A DNA stretch of 63,174 bases, from positions 1-63,174 of the forward strand of contig NZ_JACSWA010000443.1 of assembly GCF_016888125.1 (NCBI RefSeq). Reading direction: 5' to 3'. Under the pieces are notes generated by a model. That model searched no databases. It was not told the DNA's origin and was given only the letters and a program-made list of their open reading frames with translations. The first letter of the stretch is position 1, and each line of letters starts with the position of its first letter. The stretch comes from Spirulina sp. CCY15215 (lineage in GTDB: Bacteria > Cyanobacteriota > Cyanobacteriia > Cyanobacteriales > Spirulinaceae). The translations under genes were made by a program, and so were the position numbers. Of this stretch, positions 38,530 to 47,300 are shown in pieces.

Positions 38530-39072
38530 ATGACATCTCAGACCGATATTCCCACTTTGGCGAGTTTAGAATATTTTCCCTATTTAGATGAAAGTGGTCA
38601 GATTTCCGAAGAATTGCAGAAAAAAATAGGCGTTTATGCGGTCTTCGATCGCGACAAAAAGATGCAAGTCGTCGCCTATTCCCGCGATATTTATCTGGGT
38701 TTAAAACAACATTTAATCCGCAAGCCAGAATTCTGTTACTGGCTCAAATATCAAACAATTGAACGTCCCAGTCGCACGATTTTAGAAGATATTCGAGGCG
38801 CTTGGATCGCCGAAAATGGCGAGATTCCCCCAGGAAATGGCTCGGAACAAACAGCATGGAATGATCCAATTGATGCTAAAATTGCCATGACCGAAGAAGA
38901 GAAAGAAACTTATGGGAAGAGTGAAGATAAAAATCAAATAAAATTGCTGAAAATAGTTGCCAGAAGAGTTGAAGCAGAACTGAAAGAGAAACTCAAACAA
39001 ACCAGAAATACAGATATGGAAATGCGCTTTAATGCCAAACTTAAAGAAAAAGGACTTTTGGATTTAAAGTAG
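38530..39072 (+). CDS. GIY-YIG nuclease-like protein
   Basis: The 180-residue protein has GVYAVF (34-39), then VAYSRDIYLGLKQHL (48-62), which fits the two strands and Arg-bearing helix of GIY-YIG nucleases. The second motif reads VAY instead of YIG and no clear catalytic Glu was found, so activity is doubtful. The C-terminal 80 residues are charged and helical (KEKLKQTRNTDMEMRFNAKL). Cyanobacteria carry conserved proteins of this kind with unknown roles. No operon partner. Confidence 0.65.
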   Translation: MTSQTDIPTLASLEYFPYLDESGQISEELQKKIGVYAVFDRDKKMQVVAYSRDIYLGLKQHLIRKPEFCYWLKYQTIERPSRTILEDIRGAWIAENGEIPPGNGSEQTAWNDPIDAKIAMTEEEKETYGKSEDKNQIKLLKIVARRVEAELKEKLKQTRNTDMEMRFNAKLKEKGLLDLK

Positions 39073-39285
39073 AGACATTCAATTGCAGAGTGCATCTCAA
39101 ATTTGTAAATCTATCCTTCAGTTAACAAGAAAAAACTTACTCTAACACCTAAGTTTATTAAAAAAATCTGGATTTTACTTGTATCTCCTACCTAAAAGGC
39201 TACTTTAAATATTGGGAGTTTGAGTATTTAACTATTCAAATTGTCCCCTTCAAAAATGTTGCTCAACTCAACTTTGGAAAAATTG

Positions 39286-39621
39286 ATGAAACGATTAATG
39301 ACTCTTTTGATGACGGCTGTTTTAGCGATTTTAGTGGCTGTAAATTTCAATGTACAATCGGCTTCAGCACAGTTTGATCCCCAACTTGCACAGCACTGCC
39401 AAGAGGCGATAACCCTTTATCCTGAAGCTAAAGACAATCCCTACTTTATAGAAGATTGTGGCGAGATTCTAGGTATATCAACAGAGGATCAATGCCGACG
39501 CTCCTTTAACGGAGAGTTAGATGATCAACTCGACTCTATCAGCGACCCCGACAGCTTCATAGATGGCTGCCCTCGTCTCGCGGATGAAAACCCCGGCTAT
39601 GAAGAGTCAAATATAGATTAA
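39286..39621 (+). CDS. small exported protein with four cysteines
   Basis: The protein begins MKRLMTLLMTAVLAILVAV and has a signal peptide with cleavage after SASA (about residue 28). The mature part of about 82 residues is acidic, with four Cys (HCQEA, DCGEI, QCRR, GCPR) that could form two disulphides in the periplasm or lumen. The frame opens at TTG 39241 and has an ATG at 39256, but 39286 gives a standard signal peptide and is preferred. The family is not recognised. Confidence 0.6.
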   Translation: MKRLMTLLMTAVLAILVAVNFNVQSASAQFDPQLAQHCQEAITLYPEAKDNPYFIEDCGEILGISTEDQCRRSFNGELDDQLDSISDPDSFIDGCPRLADENPGYEESNID

Positions 39622-39657
39622 TCTCAATTCAGAGATAACTGACGTTAGATGCGATTC

Positions 39658-39693
39658 TAGCGATCGCAACGAAAATTGATGTTGCGATCGCTA
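39658..39693. repeat. perfect 13-bp hairpin built from two HIP1 sites
   Basis: TAGCGATCGCAAC (39658-39670) and GTTGCGATCGCTA (39681-39693) are exact reverse complements around a 10-base loop, between the small exported protein gene and the EF-G-like gene. No T run follows, so it is not a classical terminator. It could be an RNA end structure. Confidence 0.75.
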
Positions 39694-39759
39694 ACAACAA
39701 ATCATAAACTCCCAACATCTCATAATAAAATGTAGCGTTTTTTAACCTGACTTAACCTT

Positions 39760-41784
39760 ATGAAACAGATATTAGACCGCGCCCGTAATGTTGCCATCGT
39801 CGGACCTTACTCCTGCGGTAAAACAACCCTCCTGGAAAGCCTTCTCTCGGTGATGGGCGCGGTTGCGCGTAAGGGAAGCATCAAAGATGGCAATACTGTT
39901 GGAGATAGCTCTCCCGAAGCCCGCGATCGCGCCATGAGTGTCGAAATTTCCGTAGCCAGCAGCGACTACCAAGATATTCACTTCACCTTTCTCGACTGTC
40001 CTGGATCGATCGAATTTACCCAAGAAACTTATAATGCCCTGGTGGGAGCCGGAGCCGCGATCGTCGTCTGTGAAGCCGTTGCCGACAAAGTTCTCATTTT
40101 AGCACCCTTATTCAAATTTCTCGACGATTGGGAAATCCCTCACCTCGTTTTCGTGAATAAGCTCGATCGCTCCAAAGATAGCTTTATGGACATTCTCCAC
40201 GCCCTGAAAGTTGTCTCCAGTCGTCCTCTGATCCCGCAACAATATCCCATTCGCCAACAAGAGGAACTGGTGGGTTATATTGACTTAGTGAGCGAACAGG
40301 CTTATCACTATCATCCTGGCAGTCCCGCCGATCCCGTCCCCTTACCCGAACATCTTCAAGAAGAGGAAAAAGCTGCACGGGATGAAATGCTGGAAACCCT
40401 TGCCGATTTTAACGACCATCTTTTGGAAGAACTCCTCGAAGAAATCAATCCGCCTCAAGCTGAAATTCTCCAAGACCTGAAACAGAACTTAAGTGCAGAT
40501 ACGATCGTTCCCGTGTTTCTCGGGATAGCTGAACGAGATTACGGGGTGCGCCCTCTCCTGGATGCCTTAGTGAAAGAAGCCCCGGATCCTGGCATTACGG
40601 CGCGACGGCGGGGACTCGAACCCGTTGCTGAGGGGGATGCCCTCGCTCAAGTCCTGAAAACCTATTACACTCCTCAAGGGGGTAAACTTTCCCTAGCACG
40701 GGTTTGGCAGGGTAAATTAAGCGATGGGATGCTTCTCAATGGCGTGCGGGTGGGGGGACTCTATCGCCTCATGGGACAGCAACAAGAGTCCGTCAATGAT
40801 GCAACTGTCGGGGAAATTGTGGCGATCGCCCGCATGGAAGGGATTCAAACCGGAGATACTCTCAGCAGCGGCCAAGATACGCAAACCTTACCCACCGCCG
40901 CAAAAATCGCACCAGTTTACGCCCTTGCCATTAATCCCGAACGACGCAAAGATGAAGTCAAACTCAGCAGTGCTGTGAGTAAATTGCTAGAAGAAGACCC
41001 ATCTCTGCATTGGGAACAACATGGGGATACTCGCGAGATTATTCTTTGGGGTCAAGGGGAAATTCATTTACAAGTTTCCCTGGATCGCTTGCGTCGCAAG
41101 TATAATCTCCCCATGAGTACCCATCTCCCTCGCATCCCCTACAAAGAAACTATTCGCAAAACGACCCTTTCCCACGGACGCTATAAGCACCAAAGCGGCG
41201 GTCATGGTGCCTTTGGAGATGTCTTTTTAGAGATCAAACCCTTACAAAGAGGAGAAGGCTTTCAGTTTAGTGATACGATTGTTGGGGGTGTCATTCCCAA
41301 ACAGTACATTCCTGGGGTGGAAACGGGAGTACGAGATTATCTGGCAAAGGGTCCGTTAGGATTTCCAGTGGTCGATGTGTCGGTCAATTTGAGCAATGGT
41401 TCTTATCATGCGGTGGATAGTTCCGAACAAGCCTTTAAACAAGCAGCACGCATTGCTATGACGGAGGGGATGCAGAAGTGCGAACCGATCTTATTGGAGC
41501 CTATTTTAGCGGTTAAAGTTGCGGCTCCTGCCAATTTTACCTCGAAGGTGTTGCAGTTGGTGTCGGGACGACGAGGACAAATCCTCGGTTATGAGTCTCT
41601 CTCGGGTTGGCAGCATTGGGATGAGGTGACGGCTTATTTGCCTCAAGCGGAGATGCACAATTTTATTATTGAGTTGCGATCTTTAACTTTGGGAGTGGGT
41701 TTCTTCCACTGGGAGTACGACCATTTACAAGAAGTTCCCGATAAGTTGACTCAAGGGATTTTAGAGACAACAAGTTCGGAATAA
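39760..41784 (+). CDS. EF-G-like translational GTPase
   Basis: This 674-residue protein has the five-domain plan of elongation factor G: G domain with P-loop GPYSCGKT (15-22), DCPGS (79-83), NKLDR, then domains II to V with the family's HGRYKHQSGGHGAFGDV and SNGSYHAVDSSE segments. It is not the main EF-G. The P-loop lacks the usual histidines, and the switch II residue that is His in EF-Tu and EF-G (DxPGH) is Ser83. Switch I has RDRAMS where EF-G has RERGIT-like sequence. Paralogues of this kind are known (EF-G2/EF-G-like), with uncertain roles on the ribosome. Confidence 0.88.
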   Translation: MKQILDRARNVAIVGPYSCGKTTLLESLLSVMGAVARKGSIKDGNTVGDSSPEARDRAMSVEISVASSDYQDIHFTFLDCPGSIEFTQETYNALVGAGAAIVVCEAVADKVLILAPLFKFLDDWEIPHLVFVNKLDRSKDSFMDILHALKVVSSRPLIPQQYPIRQQEELVGYIDLVSEQAYHYHPGSPADPVPLPEHLQEEEKAARDEMLETLADFNDHLLEELLEEINPPQAEILQDLKQNLSADTIVPVFLGIAERDYGVRPLLDALVKEAPDPGITARRRGLEPVAEGDALAQVLKTYYTPQGGKLSLARVWQGKLSDGMLLNGVRVGGLYRLMGQQQESVNDATVGEIVAIARMEGIQTGDTLSSGQDTQTLPTAAKIAPVYALAINPERRKDEVKLSSAVSKLLEEDPSLHWEQHGDTREIILWGQGEIHLQVSLDRLRRKYNLPMSTHLPRIPYKETIRKTTLSHGRYKHQSGGHGAFGDVFLEIKPLQRGEGFQFSDTIVGGVIPKQYIPGVETGVRDYLAKGPLGFPVVDVSVNLSNGSYHAVDSSEQAFKQAARIAMTEGMQKCEPILLEPILAVKVAAPANFTSKVLQLVSGRRGQILGYESLSGWQHWDEVTAYLPQAEMHNFIIELRSLTLGVGFFHWEYDHLQEVPDKLTQGILETTSSE

Positions 41785-41814
41785 TTGCGATCGCATTTTG
41801 TTCGCGTTTATTCT

Positions 41815-41843
41815 GTAGAGATGCACCCATTTAACGTCTCTAC
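41815..41843. repeat. 29-bp dispersed imperfect palindrome, copy A
   Basis: It begins GTAGAGATG and ends ACGTCTCTAC. The ends are near-perfect inverted repeats. An element of the same length and ends lies at 49297-49325. A diverged relative may be at 39070 (GTAGAGACATTC). Probably a small non-autonomous repeat family. Confidence 0.6.
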
Positions 41844-41904
41844 GGAAGCGATCGCCAATCCATAGAAGGGGCTTTTTGTTGTTTGGAAGAATTGCGATCG
41901 CGCT

Positions 41905-42426
41905 TTAAATGCCATTTCTAGGAATGATATTGCGATCGCCTTCAGCTAAGTGCTTTAATACACTCAAAACGCTATACAAATCGTTGCTTGGATTGAAAAG
42001 GTAGAACAAGCGAGATAAAGCGTACTGAGGAGTATTTCGTCTCATTAGCTTGACAAAGAGGAAGCTATTTCCATTAGTCAATAAACCATAGGTGGGGCGA
42101 TCGCGATGGGGGTTTGCCAGCATATAGGTCAGTAACTGCGATCTGCCAGCTTCAAGGGAAAAAGCTGCTTGTTTGGACTCGATCGCAATGATCCAAAAGC
42201 GATCGCAAGTTAATTGACATAATTCTTTAACCAGACGTTCCCAACACGCACCTAGTTCTCTCCCCCAGTACTGACGGTTATTATTTTTCATTTCTTGGGT
42301 TAAACCAAAAACACGCATTAGATCGTCCTCTGCTGAAGATTGTTCGCTAAAAACTTTCTCTGAGAAAGATTCACTATATTTGGTTAGAATAGTTTCTAAT
42401 GAATTTTCTATCTCCTTGGAACTCAT
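41905..42426 (-). CDS. restriction-nuclease-like protein
   Basis: This 173-residue protein has a compact PD-(D/E)xK-like core. IIAIESKQAA gives Glu83-x-Lys85, followed by GRSQLLTYML and YGLLTNGNSFLFV, the pattern of the HsdR N-terminal nuclease-like family common in cyanobacteria. The first acidic residue is not obvious. Its ATG overlaps the methyltransferase stop by four bases, so the two are co-translated and probably form a restriction-modification pair. Specificity cannot be predicted. Confidence 0.65.
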   Translation of the reverse strand: MSSKEIENSLETILTKYSESFSEKVFSEQSSAEDDLMRVFGLTQEMKNNNRQYWGRELGACWERLVKELCQLTCDRFWIIAIESKQAAFSLEAGRSQLLTYMLANPHRDRPTYGLLTNGNSFLFVKLMRRNTPQYALSRLFYLFNPSNDLYSVLSVLKHLAEGDRNIIPRNGI

Positions 42427-43760
42427 TGCTCTCCTTTGCTTAAAACAACAACAGTATCATATTTAATAGTCCCTGCCCAATCGACATTTCTAGGCAAATT
42501 GAGTCGGCGATTTTTTAATAACAGATGAAAGGAAAACTCTTTCTTAAATCCAATCTCTAGAGCTAAATCTGTTAAAAGATCGGCTACAGGAATTTCGACC
42601 CCGCAAATTTTACTAACGTGACCGATCGCAAAACAATAATATCCGCCAGAATTAAGATGAGTAAAACAACTTTGAAAATGCTCTTTCATCTCTATAAAGT
42701 ATTTATATACGACTCTTGCCCTTAGTTGATTTTGCCCTTTACTCGCTTTATATTTCTGTCCTGTATAAATTTCTTCAATTAGGCGATCGAGGGGAATATA
42801 ACCTGTATGACCTAATGCTTGATATTCTTGTTTAACAATTCTTTCCGTACCAATTTCACAAGAATACAAATCTAATCGTTCTTTATTTGTTTTGACTAAA
42901 TCCAACCAATGTAATTCAAATTTGCACGCCCAAATATAATCAATTGCATTAATATATGGTGGAGATGTAATAATCGCATCGATCGGAAAATTTCCGCTAA
43001 TTTTCTTAGCATCTTTGCAAGATAATTGTTTGGCACGCTCCAAAGGATAATTTAACAAATATTGCCATTCTCCAATCGCTTCTAAGGTTTTATCTAAATA
43101 AAATTTAAAATACTTAAATGTATCTTCACGAGAACGCTGGGGGATATCTTTTACATGAGAACGTTTTGCCGCTAAAATCATACCATCATTCATATCTGAT
43201 GTCTTTCTAACAGTAGCGGCAAAAACAAGCCAGAGAAGGGGTTGAATAGTTTTAGCAGCTAAATGAATAGATTCTTTGAGAATTTCTAACCCCTCTTGAA
43301 CAGGTTGTTGAAACCAAAAATCTCGATTGGAAAATTGTACGGTTTCAGGGGCAGTTTTGCGATCGCCTGCATTTTTAAGAATATTTAAACTAACTTCTTG
43401 GACTTCAGCAAGATTAAATTGTGTTGTTTTCACTTGACAAATTAACCGACTATGTGGATTATAATCCAACCAATAAACCGATGCGCCATAACGTAAAGTT
43501 TCTAGAATTGTTGTTCCAGAACCAGCAAAAGGTTCAAGGATTGTACAGTTTTTAGTCCCATATTTTTGTAGAAACCAACGCGGAATTTCTGGAATAGATT
43601 TAGCGGGTTGAAATCCAAGAGAGTAGATTTTTAAAGGAGGTTTGCGATCGAGAGAAATAAATGTATTTTCTGGTAGATCGACAGGAATATCCCCTTCAAT
43701 ATATTGATAAGTTTCGCGATCGCCAGATGAGATCGGTTCAAAAAGTGAAAGTTGTTTCAT
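42423..43760 (-). CDS. DNA methyltransferase (N4-cytosine/N6-adenine type)
   Basis: The 445-residue enzyme has the SAM-binding motif EPFAGSGTT (76-84) and the catalytic T-S-P-P-Y (265-269). The SPPY spelling is more usual for N4-cytosine enzymes but also occurs in N6-adenine ones. A HQSGGYYCF-like later strand (SGGYYCFAIGHV) fits the family. It is the first gene of a two-gene unit with a small nuclease-like protein, consistent with a restriction-modification pair. It starts five bases after the last position of the chimeric SulP/Usp remnant on the same strand. Confidence 0.85.
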   Translation of the reverse strand: MKQLSLFEPISSGDRETYQYIEGDIPVDLPENTFISLDRKPPLKIYSLGFQPAKSIPEIPRWFLQKYGTKNCTILEPFAGSGTTILETLRYGASVYWLDYNPHSRLICQVKTTQFNLAEVQEVSLNILKNAGDRKTAPETVQFSNRDFWFQQPVQEGLEILKESIHLAAKTIQPLLWLVFAATVRKTSDMNDGMILAAKRSHVKDIPQRSREDTFKYFKFYLDKTLEAIGEWQYLLNYPLERAKQLSCKDAKKISGNFPIDAIITSPPYINAIDYIWACKFELHWLDLVKTNKERLDLYSCEIGTERIVKQEYQALGHTGYIPLDRLIEEIYTGQKYKASKGQNQLRARVVYKYFIEMKEHFQSCFTHLNSGGYYCFAIGHVSKICGVEIPVADLLTDLALEIGFKKEFSFHLLLKNRRLNLPRNVDWAGTIKYDTVVVLSKGEQ

Positions 43761-43764
43761 TTAT

Positions 43765-44043
43765 CTATCGAAATAGCAACACGGGAAGATTGATACGGCG
43801 CAAAATTTGGGTCGTTGTGCTACCAATAACCAGATAGCGAATGCGTTTATGGCCATAAGCACCCATCATCAATAAATCAATATTGTTATTTTCAGCATAC
43901 TGCGCGATCGCCTCGGGAATGAGAGCCAGTGCGACCACCATTCCTGCGAGAAGATCGGCTGGAATGTTTGCAAGCCAATCTTGTTTGAGTGTTCTAAAAT
44001 TCAATGGGTCTCCCGTCGTGCCATTACAATACCGATCGCTCAA
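43765..44043 (-). pseudogene. chimeric remnant: SulP permease N-terminus joined to universal stress protein C-terminus
   Basis: This is a 92-codon frame opening with TTG. The first part, FRTLKQDWLANIPADLLAG then MVVALALIPEAIA, is the start of a SulP-family anion permease. The second part, from QYAENNNIDLLMMGAYGH through STTTQILRRINLPVLLF, is the end of a UspA-type universal stress protein with its GAYGH nucleotide-binding loop. The join falls on a HIP1 octamer (43904-43911) coding Ala-Ile-Ala, which is expected in both parents. A deletion by recombination between HIP1 copies is the simplest explanation. Neither half is complete, so it is probably not functional. Confidence 0.75.
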
Positions 44044-44396
44044 TCCTTAAGAAAAGTTTACGTTCGGTGCGAGTTTAATTATCCATTGCCCCTGGATGCT
44101 TGGCAACCCAGCTACTATGAGTTTTATAAGTGAGAATGCCTCGGTAGGGGTTTGGTCTCCAAACCCTATAAGACAAAGTGGCCTTCATTTGCTATAATTA
44201 GGCTCGGCGATCGCTGCAACTGGAATTCCCTTCCCGAACTTTTCCCATATCCTCAAAATTATAGGGGTGCATCCCGAAATAAAAATCTCTTCAGAAGTCG
44301 ATAATAACTTCATCTAGTCTTTTGTGCTATAATTTCTGAAGATTTTGCTATCGAGGGGCGAAACTCACGCTCCTAACTCAAATTTGAGGGATTCCC
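44044..44396 (+). promoter_or_regulatory. gyrB upstream region with two TATAAT boxes
   Basis: This 353-base gap holds no gene. Two good -10 boxes, both within GCTATAAT, lie at 44193-44198 and 44328-44333, about 200 and 65 bases before the gyrB ATG. No convincing -35 boxes at the right distance were found. The dispersed palindrome (44148) and one HIP1 site (near 44209) lie upstream of or between them. Confidence 0.35.
44148..44166. repeat. dispersed 19-bp palindrome, copy 4
   Basis: Same GGGTTTGG-TCT-CCAAACCC element as at 23966 and 36824, here in the leader region between the SulP/Usp remnant and gyrB. Confidence 0.85.
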
Positions 44397-47300
44397 ATGA
44401 CAGACAATTACGGCGACGATCAGATTCAGGTACTCGAAGGTCTAGAGGCCGTTCGCAAGCGACCAGGGATGTATATTGGTTCTACAGGTCCAAGGGGACT
44501 GCACCATCTGGTCTACGAAGTTATAGACAACTCTATCGATGAGGCACTAGCGGGGTATTGTACCCATATTGAAATTGATATTAATGCCGATGGTTCCGTT
44601 ACCGTTACCGATGATGGTCGAGGAATTCCCACGGGTATTAATTCCAAAACCGGAAAGTCTTCTGTTGAAACTGTTATGACAATTCTCCACGCTGGGGGAA
44701 AATTTGGCAGTGGTGGCTATAAAGTCTCTGGAGGATTACATGGGGTTGGCGTTTCTGTCGTCAATGCCTTATCTGAATGGGTTGAGATTAAAGTTTGGCG
44801 GGAGAATAAACTCCATACTCAACACTACGCAAGGGGAATTCCTCAAACAGAATTAATTGCAACACCCAGTCAAGAAAAAGACCGCACAGGAACTTCAGTG
44901 ACCTTTCTCCCGGATGCCCAGATTTTTAGTGAAACGATAGATTTTGACTATCAAACTCTCACCGGTCGGGTGCGAGAATTGGCATATTTGAATGCAGGAG
45001 TTAAGATCTCTTTTGGCGATCGCCGTCCAGGGGAACCCCGCAGCGAATCTTACTGTTATGAAGGAGGAATTAAGGAATATGTCGCTTATATGACGCGAGA
45101 TAAAACGCCTTTGCACGAAGATATTATTTATGTTGAAGGAGAGAAGAATGGCGTACAAGTTGAAGTTGCCCTGCAATGGTGTATTGATGCCTACAGCGAT
45201 ACAATTCTAGGCTTTGCCAATAACATTCGCACGGTGGACGGTGGGACGCATTTAGAAGGTTTAAAAACCGTCCTGACTCGTACCATGAATACTACTGCCC
45301 GCAAGCGCAATAAAATCAAGGAAAATGAATCGAATTTAGGGGGGGAAAATGTCCGAGAAGGATTAACAGCCGTAATTTCTGTAAAAGTTCCCGATCCGGA
45401 ATTTGAAGGGCAAACTAAAACTAAATTAGGGAATACCGAAGTCCGAGGAATTGTTGATTCTTCTGTGGGGGAAGTTCTCAACGAATATTTAGAATTTAAT
45501 CCTCACGTTGCTGATGCTATTATTGATAAAGCAATTCAGGCTTTTAAAGCCGCAGAAGCAGCCCGTCACGCCCGCGAATTAGTCCGCCGCAAATCGGTTT
45601 TAGAATCCTCTCCTTTACCAGGTAAATTGGCAGATTGTAGTTCTCGCGATCCGGAAGAATCAGAGATTTATATTGTCGAAGGAGATAGTGCAGGAGGTTG
45701 TTTTGTTGGAGAAACAAAAGTAGCTTTGGCTGATGGTCGTTCCCTCAGTTTTAAAGAATTAGTTGAAGAAGAAGCCGCCGGAAAACAAAATTTCTGTTAT
45801 ACGATTCGCCAGAATGGAACAATCGGAATCGAACAAATTCTCAATGCACGAATAACCAAGAAAAATGCAGAATTGGTTAAGGTAACGCTCGATAATGGAG
45901 AAGAGCTAATTTGTACACCCGATCATCAATTTATGTTGCGAGATTGTACATATAAAGCTGCTGCGGATCTAACACCCACTGATTCTCTCATGCCGCTTTA
46001 TCGAAAACTTTCTGATATTAGCGAACTGGGTATTACAATCAATGGTTATGAAATGGTTTGGAATCCTAAGAGCAATTCTTGGTTATTCACGCATTTAGTT
46101 TCTGATTGGTATAATCGTTGGCAGAATGTGTATTGTCGGGAAGATGGGGAGCATTGTCATCATCTTGATTTTAATAAGCTCAACAATAATCCAACTAATT
46201 TACAGCGTCTATCGGCAATTCAGCATTTACAAATTCATCAAGAGCATCTAACAAAAACATTGCATCGTCCAGATGTAATTGAGAAATGTCGTCAAATTCA
46301 TCAAACTCAGGAATTTCGCGATAAGATGAGCCAGCGAATGCAGCAGCCAAACACACAAAAAATTCTCTCACAACAAGCTAAATTACAGTGGGAAGATGAA
46401 AACTATAAAGTCTATATGATGAACAAATGGCAAGAATTTTACAATAGTAACGAAGATTATCGTCAGCAAAATCACGAACAGTTATATCGCGCACAACAAG
46501 AATATTGGAGTGAAGAAAAAAATCGAATAGCACAAGCCGAACGAGTACACAATTATTTTGTAGAGCATCCTGAAGTACGTCAAGCTAGTTCAGAGAATGC
46601 TAAAGAACAGTGGCAAAATAATGAACTACTGGAGTGGCGAAGTCAAAAAACTAAAGAACAATGGACTCCAGAATTTCGGCAAAAACGTCGTGCTGCGTTG
46701 AATCAAACTTATTACCGAAAAACAATCGCAGCGCTCAAACAAGTTGAAATCAAACATGGCAAATTGCTACTAGAAGAATATCAAGCATATCGCAAGAACA
46801 CTCGCGATAAATCTTTACTCCGTTTTGATACATTTTGCGATCGCTATTTTGAAGGAAATGCTGAAAAAGCAAGAGAAGCAGTCTTGAATTATAATCATCG
46901 CATCGTATCCATTGAACGATTAAACGAAAAACACGATGTCTATGATATTGAAGTTCCTCACAGTCATAATTTTGCTTTAGCAAGTGGTGTATTCGTTCAT
47001 AATAGTGCGAAACAAGGACGCGATCGCCGCACCCAGGCTATCCTTCCTTTACGAGGAAAAATCCTCAATATTGAAAAAACCGATGATGCCAAAATCTACA
47101 AAAATACGGAAATTCAATCCTTAATTACCGCCTTGGGTTTGGGTATCAAAGGAGATGAATTTGATGTATCACAATTACGCTATCATTATGTCATTATTAT
47201 GAGCGTTGCTGGGGACGAACCTACTCTGATAATGGACGATCGCGGCAAAACAGAATTTGTTAATATTGGCCAATTTATCGATGATTGTGTTGAAGGAAAA

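Noticed and set aside
39741-39758. TTTAACCT-GA-CTTAACCT before the EF-G-like gene as a Pho box
   Set aside because: Cyanobacterial Pho boxes use 8-bp units with 3-base spacers in at least three copies; here two copies with a 2-base spacer, right at the start codon. The lone CTTAACCT at 38039 is also not enough.
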